A stretch of DNA of 64,000 nucleotides from Streptomyces sp. APSN-46.1 (GTDB lineage: Bacteria > Actinomycetota > Actinomycetes > Streptomycetales > Streptomycetaceae), in the NCBI RefSeq assembly GCF_022815725.1, contig NZ_JALGRF010000007.1, positions 186,001 through 250,000 on the forward strand, in the 5' to 3' direction. This document shows positions 9,198-17,223 of the stretch, piece after piece. The position numbers were made by a program, and so were the translations under genes. The notes beneath the pieces are model-generated. The model worked only from the letters and a program-made list of their open reading frames with translations. It had not been told where the DNA came from and did not search any database. Within the stretch, counting starts at the first letter, position 1. Every line of letters starts with the position of its first letter.

Positions 9198-9360
9198 CAC
9201 CGACCCCCCAGGGTCAGCGCCCCGCCACACCCTCGAACTGGCGTCCCGGGCTCGGGCCCGAGCCCGGGGAGCCGGCCGGGGGCGGCGCGGGGGGCCGCGC
9301 GGGCGGCGGGGGCGTGGTCGGGAGCCCGGTCGTCGCTCGGGATCGGGGGTGGGGGTGGGG

Positions 9361-10302
9361 TCATCGGACGAGGAGCTGGGTCAGGACGAGTCGGGACCCG
9401 TGGGTCTCGACCTCGAAGAGGCCGGTGCGGTCGGCGGTCAGGGTCAGGGTGGCCTCCTGCCCTGCCGGCAGGGCGAGTTCCTTGTCGTAGCCGTGGACGT
9501 GCAGGGTGTCCGGGCGGTCGCTGGTGACCCGGAGCGCGACGCGTTCGCCGCGCTTGAGCTCGGTGCGGCCCGGGGCGGGGGCGACCTTGCCGTCCCGGAT
9601 CGTGACCGTGACCGTGCGGTCGGCCTGCGGGGCTGCGGCCTCCGGAGTCGTGGCCTTCGGGGGCGTGGCGGGGGCGGGCCCGTGGCTGTGGGCTCCCGCG
9701 CCCTGGCCGGGGGCTCCGCCGGTGAGGGGGACGGCGGCCTCGACCGGCTTGCCGGCCACCGCCCAGGCGGTGTGGTCGTCCGCGTAGAGCCGGACGGTCA
9801 GGGTGTGCGCGCCCTCGGGGACCTGCGCGGCGGGCAGGTGGAACCAGGGGCCGTACAACCGCGCCAGTTTGCGGCCGTCCAGCTCCAGGTGGGCGTGGCC
9901 CGCGCCCGGGAGGGCGGCGCCGCCGGTGCTGTCGGGGGTGAAGCGGAAGTGCTTCACCTCCAGGTGCAGGTTCCAGCCGTCCTCCGTGTCGGGGCGGGCG
10001 GTGATCCGCACCTCCGGCGCGCCCCCGGCCGGGACCTCGCGGAGCCGGTGTCCGGCGCCGTCCTCGGTTTCGAGCAGGAGGCCCACGCTGCCGGAGGCCT
10101 GCTCGTGGCTGGTGCCGGGCTTGTGGTGGGTGGTGGCCCTGCCCCCGCAGCCCGTCGCCGCGACGCCCGCGAAGAACAGGAGGACGGCGATCAGGGCCGC
10201 GGTGCGGAAGGTCCGGCGGGGCGCGCGGGGCAGCGGCGGATCACAGGCCTCGCAACGGACGCCGTCGGCGCGGTCGGAGGCCTCGGCGCGGACATGGGTC
10301 AC
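9361..10302 (-). CDS. Membrane-anchored cupredoxin-like protein
   Basis: A 313-residue exported protein. A basic N-terminus is followed by a hydrophobic stretch ending in AGVAATGCGG, which reads as a possible lipobox with Cys as lipid-attachment residue. The middle part (VRITARPDTEDGWNLHLEVKHF) looks like a beta-sandwich. After a His/Pro/Ala-rich linker (GAHSHGPAPATPP) a C-terminal domain resembles cupredoxins: TVTIRDGKVAPAPGRTELKRG, HVHGYDKELALPAG and GLFEVETH. A full type-1 copper ligand set is not evident, so metal binding is unproven. Its ATG overlaps the TGA of the beta-helix gene (ATGA at 10299-10302), so the two are translationally coupled. Confidence 0.72.
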   Translation of the reverse strand: MTHVRAEASDRADGVRCEACDPPLPRAPRRTFRTAALIAVLLFFAGVAATGCGGRATTHHKPGTSHEQASGSVGLLLETEDGAGHRLREVPAGGAPEVRITARPDTEDGWNLHLEVKHFRFTPDSTGGAALPGAGHAHLELDGRKLARLYGPWFHLPAAQVPEGAHTLTVRLYADDHTAWAVAGKPVEAAVPLTGGAPGQGAGAHSHGPAPATPPKATTPEAAAPQADRTVTVTIRDGKVAPAPGRTELKRGERVALRVTSDRPDTLHVHGYDKELALPAGQEATLTLTADRTGLFEVETHGSRLVLTQLLVR

Positions 10303-12461
10303 CGCCGGCCTCCGGTGGCGGCCGGGGGTTCGGGGGTGGCGGCCGGGGGTTCGGGGGTGGCGGCCGCGCTCAGGGCCGGGGCGGGGCCGTCCGGGCCGGG
10401 GGCGCGGTCACCGTCTGGGTCGCCGCCCGGGCCGGCGGGGCGGGCCGGGGTACCCGGGCGGGCCGAGGCGATGACCGCCCAGAGCACCCACAGCACCGCC
10501 ACGAACGCCCGTATCCAGGCGGGCCCGAGCGGAATCCACGGGATCATCAGGACGGCTTTGTCGAAGGCGTCCAGCAGGGTCAGTCCGCCCAGCAGCAGGC
10601 TCAGGCGGCCCAGCCACGGCCGGTCGGGGCGCAGGGCCAGGCCGACGCCCGTCCACCCCAGGCCCAGGAGCAGCAGCGCGAGGGCCGGGACGGGGGTGGC
10701 GGTCAGCGGCATGGTGGAACCCGCCACGTCCAGGATCAGGCCGGCCAGGCCGAGCAGCGAGGCGGCCGTACCCAGCCGGGACCCGCGCAGCCGGCGCCAC
10801 CACAGCACCCCGCCGACCAGCAGCAGCACCACCGCGACGGCCGCCGCGAGCTGGGTCTCCACCCGTTCCAGGCCGCGCGCCCCGTACCAGTCGCAGCCGG
10901 CCGGGAGCTTGCGCGCCTGGACGCTGTAGTCGGCGCAGACCAGGAGCTGGGCGAGCTTCACCGGTTCGCCCACCAGGCGGGAGGACGCGCCGGACACCTC
11001 GCCCCGGCGGTCGCCGCACCGCGGGACGGTGCCCGGGGTGGAGCCGTCGGGTCCGTCCTGCCAGCAGTTGGCGCGGCCCTGGCCGTCCCACCACACGTCC
11101 ATGCCGTTGGGGCGGGACGCGCCGGACTTGTCCTTGCCCATCACGTTTCCGGCGTAGCGGTTGTGGTGGGAGGTGTCGGTCTGCTTGGCCCAGTCCTCCT
11201 CGCCGCGGATGAAGGCGGGGACGGCGCTGAGGAAGAACCCGGCGCGCCGGTGCCCGTACACCCAGTTGTTCTCGTACAGGTTCCAGTTGCCGCCCGCGGT
11301 GATGATGCCGGTGCCCGGCGGCATGGAGATCTGCGGGCAGACCACGCCCTGCTCGTATCCGCGCTCGATCGGCGCCTTGGCGCAGGTGCCGTCGGCGACG
11401 TGGGGGTAGTAGTCCTGGTTGTTGTCGTGGATCAGGTTGCGCTCGAACTTGGCGTGGTTCTGCGGGAGTCCGGGGTGTCCGGGGAAGGCGCTGTCCATCG
11501 AGGCGCCGCCCATGTTCTGGTCGAACTCGTTGTCGTGCACCCACACCGAGTCGCCCGCGGTGCCGGAGTAGCCGACCATGTTGTGGTGGCTGCGGCAGCC
11601 GGTGATCTCGATGGAGTAGCGCGGGACGTCGTAGCCGCGGCCGTCGTTGATGTCGGAGGCGCTGCCGGGGTAGATGCCTGAGTCGCCGTTGCCGTACGAC
11701 TCGCAGTTCTTGTAGAGGCCGTGGTCGCTGGCGAAGGTCAGGAAGCCGTACTCGTCGTTCCAGCGGGTCAGGACGTCGTCGATGACGAAGCCGTCGCCCG
11801 CGAGCACGTACAGCGAGTTGAAGGTGGTGCGCTGCGCGGTGAAGTTGCGGAAGTAGATGCCGTTGGACTTGTCGGCGCGGATGCCGTTGAGCTTCTGGTA
11901 CTTGGCGTCGATGACGACGTCCAGCCGGGAGGCGCCTGTGCCCTCGATCTGGAGGTCGGTCTTGCCGAGGATCGCGACGAGGTTCTGGTTGTGGCGGCAG
12001 GCGAGCTGCTGCTCGTAGCTGAGGATCTGGTAGCCGAGGGAGGAGTCGGGCGCCTTCAGCGAGGCGCACTCGCCCGTGGGTTCGGGGAGCGAGGGCTCCT
12101 CCTCGTACAGGCCGGGGAGGATCGCGATGTTCATTCCCGGCCGGTCCACGGCGTCGACGGCTTCCTGGAGGTGCCGGTAGCCGTTCTTCTCGCACCGCTC
12201 GTAGAGGGCGAGGTTGCGCTGCTTCAGCTCTTCCGGGAAGGCGGCGATACGGCGCTCGAAGGCGGGCCGGTCGGTCTTGCAGACCACGAGGTCGGGCTCG
12301 CCCTCCCGGTACCGCGGCACGGATCCGGAGCCGTCCGGGAGGGCGACGGGGCGCTCCTCGTGCGCGCGGGCGACGGGCGCGGCGACGAGGAGGGACAGGA
12401 GGGCGAGGAGGGCGGCGAGGAGCGCCGCCGGCACGGCAGGGAACCTGCGGGTCCACGACAT
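10299..12461 (-). CDS. Secreted right-handed parallel beta-helix protein with C-terminal membrane domain
   Basis: A 720-residue protein. Residues 1-35 form a signal peptide (basic MSWTRR, long Ala/Leu core, ending in VARA). Residues of about 100-440 carry repeated short beta-strand turns with Asn, Gly and Asp, as in NGIYFRNFTAQR, HGLYKNCESYGNG and IEITGCRSHHNMVGYSG, typical of pectate-lyase-like or NosD-like beta-helices. The C-terminal 200 residues contain about five hydrophobic helices and a Pro/Ala-rich tail. The reading frame stays open far upstream on this strand, but the ATG at 12461 starts the signal peptide. It heads an operon with the cupredoxin-like gene. Enzymatic activity cannot be assigned. 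Confidence 0.82.
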   Translation of the reverse strand: MSWTRRFPAVPAALLAALLALLSLLVAAPVARAHEERPVALPDGSGSVPRYREGEPDLVVCKTDRPAFERRIAAFPEELKQRNLALYERCEKNGYRHLQEAVDAVDRPGMNIAILPGLYEEEPSLPEPTGECASLKAPDSSLGYQILSYEQQLACRHNQNLVAILGKTDLQIEGTGASRLDVVIDAKYQKLNGIRADKSNGIYFRNFTAQRTTFNSLYVLAGDGFVIDDVLTRWNDEYGFLTFASDHGLYKNCESYGNGDSGIYPGSASDINDGRGYDVPRYSIEITGCRSHHNMVGYSGTAGDSVWVHDNEFDQNMGGASMDSAFPGHPGLPQNHAKFERNLIHDNNQDYYPHVADGTCAKAPIERGYEQGVVCPQISMPPGTGIITAGGNWNLYENNWVYGHRRAGFFLSAVPAFIRGEEDWAKQTDTSHHNRYAGNVMGKDKSGASRPNGMDVWWDGQGRANCWQDGPDGSTPGTVPRCGDRRGEVSGASSRLVGEPVKLAQLLVCADYSVQARKLPAGCDWYGARGLERVETQLAAAVAVVLLLVGGVLWWRRLRGSRLGTAASLLGLAGLILDVAGSTMPLTATPVPALALLLLGLGWTGVGLALRPDRPWLGRLSLLLGGLTLLDAFDKAVLMIPWIPLGPAWIRAFVAVLWVLWAVIASARPGTPARPAGPGGDPDGDRAPGPDGPAPALSAAATPEPPAATPEPPAATGGRR

Positions 12462-12548
12462 GCGCGTGAGAGTAGAGCAATGTTCATCTTTTCGGATCCC
12501 CCTCCGCACTGTGAATGTCGGGCGGGTGGGCCGGGCGGGCCGCGAGGG

Positions 12549-12625
12549 GGCCACAAGCAGGCCACAAGCAGGCCGCAACCAGGCCGCAAGGGGGCTGCAA
12601 GGGGGCTGCAAGAGGTGCACAAAGA
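12549..12625. repeat. Array of 11-bp tandem repeats upstream of hmgA
   Basis: Six clear units with consensus GGCYRCAAGSR lie head to tail: 12549-12559, 12560-12570, 12571-12581, 12582-12592, 12593-12603 and 12604-12614. A weaker seventh is at 12615-12625. The period is close to one DNA helical turn. The array lies in the 264-base divergent interval between the beta-helix gene and hmgA, 36 bases before the hmgA -35 box. It could be a phased protein-binding array or a simple slippage repeat. Confidence 0.85.
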
Positions 12626-12660
12626 GGGACAAGCCAGCCGGAAGGGGCCGGAAGAGCCCG

Positions 12661-12705
12661 TTGACGTGCGAGCCGAGGAATCCTACTGTCACCCATAGGA
12701 TTCCT
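12661..12705 (+). promoter_or_regulatory. hmgA promoter with overlapping 10-bp inverted repeat
   Basis: TTGACG (12661-12666), a 17-base spacer and TACTGT (12684-12689) form a good sigma-70-type promoter. AGGAATCCTA (12676-12685) and TAGGATTCCT (12696-12705) are a perfect inverted repeat with a 10-base spacer; the left arm fills the spacer and touches the -10 box, the right arm covers the start-point area. Each arm is itself nearly palindromic. A protein bound here would block transcription of hmgA. The downstream GntR regulator is one candidate binder. Confidence 0.7.
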
Positions 12706-12725
12706 TCGACAGAGCGGGAGCAGCC

Positions 12726-14048
12726 ATGAGCGAGCAGGCCAGGAAGACGGCGGAGGCGCTGGAGTACCTCACCGGCTTCGGCAACGAGCACAGCTCGGAG
12801 GCCGTCCCCGGCGCGCTCCCGCTCGGCCGGAACTCGCCCCAGCGCTCCCCCCTCGGCCTCTACGCCGAGCAGCTCAGCGGCAGTGCCTTCACCGAGCCGC
12901 GCCACCACAACCGCCGCTCCTGGCTCTACCGGATCCGCCCCTCGGCCGCGCACCCGCCCTTCACCCGGATCGACAACGGCGCCCTGCGCAGCGCGCCCTT
13001 CACCGAGGCCCCGGCGGACCCGAACCGGCTGCGCTGGAACCCGCTGCCCGACCCGGCCCCCGGCACCGACTTCCTGGCCGGCCTCTGGACCCTCGGCGGC
13101 AACGGCGACGCCGCCCAGCGCGCCGGCATGGCCATCCACCTCTACGCCGCCAACGTCTCCATGACCGACCGGGTGTTCAGCGACTCGGACGGCGAGCTGC
13201 TGATCGTCCCCGAGCGCGGCGGGCTGCTGCTGCGCACCGAGCTCGGCCTGCTCGCGGCCCGCCCCGGCGAGGTCGCCCTGATCCCACGCGGCGTCCGCTT
13301 CCGCGTCGAGCTGCTGGACGGCGAGGACGCCCCCGCCCGCGGCTACGTCTGCGAGAACTACGGCCGCCCCTTCGAGCTGCCCGACCTGGGCCCCATCGGC
13401 GCCAACGGCCTCGCCGCCGTCCGGGACTTCCGCGCCCCGGTCGCCGCGTACGAGGACATCGATCGCCCGACCGAGGTTGTCAACAAGTTCTGCGGCAACC
13501 TCTGGTCCGCGACCTACGACCACTCCCCGCTCGACGTCGTCGCCTGGCACGGCACCCACGCGCCGTACGTGTACGACCTGCGGCGGTTCAACGTCCTGGG
13601 CTCCATCAGCTACGACCACCCCGACCCGTCGATCTTCACCGTGCTGACCTCGCCCTCCGACACCCCGGGCCTGGCGGGCGTGGACTTCGTGGTCTTCGCC
13701 CCGCGCTGGCTGGTCGGCGAGGACACCTTCCGCCCGCCGTACTTCCACCGGAACGTCATGAGCGAGTACATGGGCCTGATCGAGGGCGCCTACGACGCCA
13801 AGGCGGAGGGCTTCGTTCCAGGCGGTGGCTCCCTCCACAACATGATGTCGGCGCACGGCCCGGACCAGGAGACCTTCGACAAGGCGAGCGCCGCCGAGCT
13901 GAAGCCGCAGAAGATCGACGACGGCCTCGCCTTCATGTTCGAGACCCGCTGGCCGATCACCGCCACCGCCCAGGCAGCCGGCGCGGACCACCTCCAGCGC
14001 GGATACGACGACGTCTGGCGGGGTCTCCAGCGCCATTTCCGTGCCTAA
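12726..14048 (+). CDS. hmgA: Homogentisate 1,2-dioxygenase
   Basis: A 440-residue cytoplasmic non-heme iron enzyme that opens the ring of homogentisate to maleylacetoacetate in tyrosine and phenylalanine breakdown. Length and motifs match the family: LTGFGNEHSSEAVPGALP near the N-terminus, AEQLSGSAFTEPR and the WLYRIRPSA stretch. The C-terminal cupin half carries YFHRNVMSEYMGLIEGAYDA and GGGSLHNMMSAHGPD with the His/Glu iron ligands. The ATG at 12726 follows a GGGAG. A strong promoter with an inverted repeat lies just upstream and a GntR-family regulator gene follows 97 bases after the stop. Other steps of the pathway are not in the window. Confidence 0.97.
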   Translation: MSEQARKTAEALEYLTGFGNEHSSEAVPGALPLGRNSPQRSPLGLYAEQLSGSAFTEPRHHNRRSWLYRIRPSAAHPPFTRIDNGALRSAPFTEAPADPNRLRWNPLPDPAPGTDFLAGLWTLGGNGDAAQRAGMAIHLYAANVSMTDRVFSDSDGELLIVPERGGLLLRTELGLLAARPGEVALIPRGVRFRVELLDGEDAPARGYVCENYGRPFELPDLGPIGANGLAAVRDFRAPVAAYEDIDRPTEVVNKFCGNLWSATYDHSPLDVVAWHGTHAPYVYDLRRFNVLGSISYDHPDPSIFTVLTSPSDTPGLAGVDFVVFAPRWLVGEDTFRPPYFHRNVMSEYMGLIEGAYDAKAEGFVPGGGSLHNMMSAHGPDQETFDKASAAELKPQKIDDGLAFMFETRWPITATAQAAGADHLQRGYDDVWRGLQRHFRA

Positions 14049-14145
14049 CATGCGCTGAGCCCGCCACGCCGGCGCGCACGCCCCCGCCCCAAGCCGTCCC
14101 GCCCCCCTTGTCCCCACAGAAGCCCAGCCGTACGGAGAACCACCC

Positions 14146-14895
14146 GTGACCGCCTTCGCCCCCGACTCGCTGGTGCTCAACCGGAAGCTGCCGCTCTGGT
14201 ACCAGGTGTCACAGTCGTTGCGCGCCTCGATACTGGGGCGCACCCCGGACGCGTCGCTGCGCCTGCCCACCGAGGAGCAGCTGGCCGGGCACTACGGGGT
14301 GAGCGTGCTGACCATGCGGCAGGCGCTCAAGGAGCTGGAGGGCGAGGGGCTGATCAGCCGGCACCGGCGGCGCGGCACCTTCATCGAACCGGGCGCGATG
14401 CGCGGGGCCCCGGTCCGGCTGCTGGGTTCCGTCGACGCGATCGTGGCCCAGCAGTCGGGCGACCGTACGACGATTCTCGGCCACGAGCGGACGCCCGTGT
14501 CCGGGGAGCTGCTGGAGCACTTCCCGGACACGCCCGAGGTGGTCACGTACCGGCGGCTGCGCCACGACAGCGAGAGCGGCGAGCCGACCAACTGGGTGGA
14601 GAACGCGGTGCGCCCGGAACTGGCGGCGGCCATCGACCTGGCCGATCTGGCGCGCTGGCCGATGACCAAGGTGATACGTGACATCGCGGGCGTCAAGATC
14701 AGCCGGATCACCGACACGGTCGAGGCGCGGCTCGCCGACCCGGCGACGGCCGAGCTGCTCCAGGTGCCGCTCCTCAGCCCGATCCTGCACTACACGGGCG
14801 TCACGTACGACGAGGGCGGCCGAGTGGTGGACGTGGCGCGGATCCGGTACCGCGGCGACCGCTTCTCCTTCACGGTGACGGTCGACGCGCACTGA
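14146..14895 (+). CDS. GntR-family regulator, HutC/UTRA type
   Basis: A 249-residue repressor-type protein starting at GTG. Residues of about 20-80 form the winged helix: WYQVSQSLRASI, LPTEEQLAGHYGVSVLTMRQALKELEGEGLISRHRRRGTF. The rest is a UTRA-type effector domain (TVEARLADPATAELLQVP, PILHYTGVTYDEGGRVVDVARI). Proteins of this type bind a small metabolite and release DNA. Placed directly after hmgA on the same strand, it is a reasonable candidate to respond to an aromatic-acid intermediate and to act on the inverted repeat in the hmgA promoter, but this is inference from position. Confidence 0.92.
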   Translation: MTAFAPDSLVLNRKLPLWYQVSQSLRASILGRTPDASLRLPTEEQLAGHYGVSVLTMRQALKELEGEGLISRHRRRGTFIEPGAMRGAPVRLLGSVDAIVAQQSGDRTTILGHERTPVSGELLEHFPDTPEVVTYRRLRHDSESGEPTNWVENAVRPELAAAIDLADLARWPMTKVIRDIAGVKISRITDTVEARLADPATAELLQVPLLSPILHYTGVTYDEGGRVVDVARIRYRGDRFSFTVTVDAH

Positions 14896-14898
14896 CCA

Positions 14899-14958
14899 CC
14901 GATCGCCCGATCACCCGATCGCCCGACCTGATCGCCTGTCGCCCGATCGCCCGATCAG
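14899..14958. repeat. 8-bp CGATCGCC-type short repeats between convergent genes
   Basis: Variants of CGATCGCC (with CGATCACC) are repeated about seven times in the 59 bases between the GntR stop and the stop of the leftward small gene, running slightly into the latter. It is one of several short tandem repeats at gene 3' ends in this window. Confidence 0.75.
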
Positions 14959-15119
14959 CTCTTCTCCTCGTCGTCCGCGCCGCGCTCACCCTCGGCCTGG
15001 GACGGTGTGGTCCGCGTCGTCTGGGGGTGCCGCTGCTTCTTCTCGGTCTCGTCCATGTCCTCGTCGAGCCGCTCACCCTCGGCCTGGGACGGAGTCGTGT
15101 ATTCGTCGTACTGACTCAT
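14955..15119 (-). CDS. Small acidic protein with duplicated TPSQAEGER motif
   Basis: A 54-residue hydrophilic protein rich in Asp, Glu, Thr and Gln, with no membrane segment or cysteine. The decapeptide TTPSQAEGER occurs twice, at about residues 8-17 and 35-44, and the matching DNA is nearly identical over 27 bases, showing an internal duplication. The ATG at 15119 follows GAGGAG at good spacing, which supports a real gene. I associate this TPSQAEG motif with small conserved actinobacterial proteins of unknown function, from memory. Composition suggests an intrinsically disordered protein. It is divergent from the ISP-like gene. Confidence 0.72.
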   Translation of the reverse strand: MSQYDEYTTPSQAEGERLDEDMDETEKKQRHPQTTRTTPSQAEGERGADDEEKS

Positions 15120-15230
15120 GACCGTCTCCTCAGTCGGAACGCACGATCGGCGCATACCCCTATATAAGGAGCGTAGCGCTTCGGCCTGGACCGGGCCCGG
15201 CCGTCAGGTCCCGTCGCTACCATCGGCCGG

Positions 15231-16400
15231 GTGAGCGCTGACGTACCGCTGCCGGACCCGCTGCTGGACGATCTGATGCCCTGGACCGTGGGCGGGCTGC
15301 GCCTGGGCCGGACCTGGGTCGCGGCGCCCGACGCCGCGACCCTGCGGGCCCGCTGGACGGCCCTGACCGGCGCCGAAGGACCCGAGCGGGAGCGGCTGTT
15401 CCGCCCCACCAGGACCCGTAGGCCCACCGCCGGCGCGGCCGCGCTGCCCGGCCGGCGCGCCGGCTCGACGGCCCGGTTCACGGACGCGCCCGGCCCGTTC
15501 CCCGATCCGGTACGGGTGCTGCGCGAGCCCTTCGACGAGCAGTGGCTGATCCCCGACCAGCGGCTCATCGACCTGGCCCGGCCGGAGCTGTGGCGGGTCC
15601 GGGACGAGCATCAGCTGTTCGCCGTCGAGACCCCGGATCTGCTGGTCACCGCGCACCTCCCGGCCGGCCGGCTCGGCCGGATCCGCCCCCTGCACCGGCG
15701 CCCCGGCGGCGCCGAACCCAATCTCGCGCCCGGCCTGCTGCCGCTGCTGGGCGAGCGGTACGGCAGCTGTGTCACCCCGCAGGACGTGCTGTGCTGGATC
15801 CTCGCCGCGGGGCGCCCCGGGCCGCGGGGGTACGAGGTCCCGCTCGCCGCCGATCCGGAGCGCTGGCGGGCGGGCCTGGAGCTGGGACACCGGCTGCTCA
15901 CCGTCCAGCTGCGCGGGGCCCGCGGCGGTGAGCCGCCCCGGCTGCCCGGCGGGCGCCGGCCCTACGTCCGCTCCGCGCCGCCGGCGTGGCCGCGCGAACT
16001 CGCGTACGACCCGGAGACCGAGACGCTGAGCCTGGGGAGCGGAACCATCTCCCCCGTCCCGGCGGGCGCCTGGGCGTACGAGGCGAACGGGACCCGGGTG
16101 CTGGCGGCCTGGTTCGCCGCCCGCCACGCGCACCGCGCGCCCGATGTCGACGGACTGGAGGCGCTGGGCCCCGCCGAGTGGCCGCAGGCCTGGACCTCGG
16201 AGCTGCTGGCCCTGGTCACGACCCTGGCGCTGCTGGCCGATCTCGCCCCGGAGCGGGCGGCGTTCCGTGCGGGGCCGTCGCTGACCGCCGACGAGCTGCG
16301 CGCGGCCGGGGTGCTGCCGGCGCCGCGCTGGGCCCGGCGGCCGGCCTCCGTGCTGGACCACCAGGAGGAGGGCCCGGGCGGGCAGTTCGCACTGCTCTGA
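15231..16400 (+). CDS. Type ISP restriction/modification specificity-like protein
   Basis: A 389-residue soluble protein with a GTG start. The sequence (LMPWTVGGLRLGRTW, ERLFRPTRTRRPTA, REPFDEQWLIPDQRLID, ELWRVRDEHQLFAVE) resembles proteins annotated as type ISP (LlaBIII-like) C-terminal specificity domain or DNA methylase in Streptomyces. No SAM-binding or DPPY/NPPY methylase motif and no helicase or nuclease motif is visible, so this is at most the target-recognition part standing alone. No restriction or methylase partner lies next to it. The role is uncertain; identification is from remembered family similarity. Confidence 0.6.
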   Translation: MSADVPLPDPLLDDLMPWTVGGLRLGRTWVAAPDAATLRARWTALTGAEGPERERLFRPTRTRRPTAGAAALPGRRAGSTARFTDAPGPFPDPVRVLREPFDEQWLIPDQRLIDLARPELWRVRDEHQLFAVETPDLLVTAHLPAGRLGRIRPLHRRPGGAEPNLAPGLLPLLGERYGSCVTPQDVLCWILAAGRPGPRGYEVPLAADPERWRAGLELGHRLLTVQLRGARGGEPPRLPGGRRPYVRSAPPAWPRELAYDPETETLSLGSGTISPVPAGAWAYEANGTRVLAAWFAARHAHRAPDVDGLEALGPAEWPQAWTSELLALVTTLALLADLAPERAAFRAGPSLTADELRAAGVLPAPRWARRPASVLDHQEEGPGGQFALL

Positions 16401-16424
16401 CACGGCCCCGCGGCCGATTCCGGA

Positions 16425-17153
16425 CTACGCCGGCTCCCACGCCCCGAGCAGCCGGGACACGGAGCGGTCGAAGACCGCGCCCATGTCGGACTCCGCCTCG
16501 GCCACCGGATGCCCCCCGGTGAGCGCGGCGGCCAGCAAGGGGTACTCCCCCGTCGCCAGCCGGGTGCCCAGCCAGGCCATCCGTACGCCCTGTTCGGCGG
16601 CCTCGCTCCACGGCAGGGACCGGGTCCGCTCGGCCAGCGCCAGCTCGGCCGCCACGAACGTCGCGACCGTGCCGTTGACGGCGGCGACGAGCTCCAGCTT
16701 CTCGCCGTCCGGCACGTCGAGGGGTGTCAGGCAGGCCAGGCTGTGCTCCAGGTAGCGCAGGGCGTTCGGGCCGAACCCGTACACGGGGCTGAGCAGCCGG
16801 GGTAGCCAGGGGTGCCGGGTCATCAGCGCGCGGGTCTGGCGGGCCAGTCCGAGCAGGTCCGACCGCCAGTCGCCGGTCGGCGCCGTGAACGCGTACTCCC
16901 CGCTGACCGCGTCGACCATCAGCTCGTACAGGTCCTCCTTGCGCGGTACGTAGTTGTACAGGGACATCGTCCCGGCCCCGACGGCGGCGGCGACGCGTCG
17001 CATGGAGACGGCTTCGATCCCCTCCGCGTCGGCGATCCGCACCGCCTCGGCGGCGATCGAGTCACGGCTGTGCGCGGGGCGGGGGCCACGGCCGGCCCGC
17101 TGCGGGCGGGCCCAGATCACTTCAGGTTCAGCGGGGCGGCCGCTGGGTGTCAT
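16425..17153 (-). CDS. TetR/AcrR-family regulator divergent from the ABC exporter
   Basis: A 242-residue repressor-type protein. The DNA-binding domain spans about residues 28-80: RDSIAAEAVRIADAEGIEAVSMRRVAAAVGAGTMSLYNYVPRKEDLYELMVDAV. The C-terminal domain is of the TetR_C kind (RSDLLGLARQTRALMTRHPWLPRLL, YLEHSLACLTPL). It is transcribed away from the DrrA-type ATPase gene, with 70 bases between the starts. Two similar dyads of the form GTAC-N3-GTAC lie in this interval and in the first ABC codons, and fit autorepression plus control of the exporter by a drug-like ligand. Confidence 0.92.
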   Translation of the reverse strand: MTPSGRPAEPEVIWARPQRAGRGPRPAHSRDSIAAEAVRIADAEGIEAVSMRRVAAAVGAGTMSLYNYVPRKEDLYELMVDAVSGEYAFTAPTGDWRSDLLGLARQTRALMTRHPWLPRLLSPVYGFGPNALRYLEHSLACLTPLDVPDGEKLELVAAVNGTVATFVAAELALAERTRSLPWSEAAEQGVRMAWLGTRLATGEYPLLAAALTGGHPVAEAESDMGAVFDRSVSRLLGAWEPA

Positions 17154-17185
17154 CGCTCATCACCTCGTCCATCGCCACCATCCTA

Positions 17186-17206
17186 GTTACGTACACCGTA
17201 CGGAGT
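17186..17206. promoter_or_regulatory. Operator O1 in the TetR/ABC divergent promoter
   Basis: CGTAC (17190-17194), ACC, GTACG (17198-17202) is a perfect 5-bp dyad in the space between the divergent genes. It shares the GTAC-N3-GTAC core with a second site 44 bases further right, about four helical turns. A -10-like TAGGGT (17211-17216) lies 7 bases before the ABC start codon, so this site would sit in the -35 region of that promoter. Confidence 0.65.
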
Positions 17207-17223
17207 CGGATAGGGTGCCGCAC

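Noticed and set aside
12462..14270. Long leftward open frame running opposite to hmgA into the beta-helix gene
   Set aside because: It is the antisense of hmgA and the promoter region; high GC keeps that frame free of stops. The signal peptide start at 12461 is clear.
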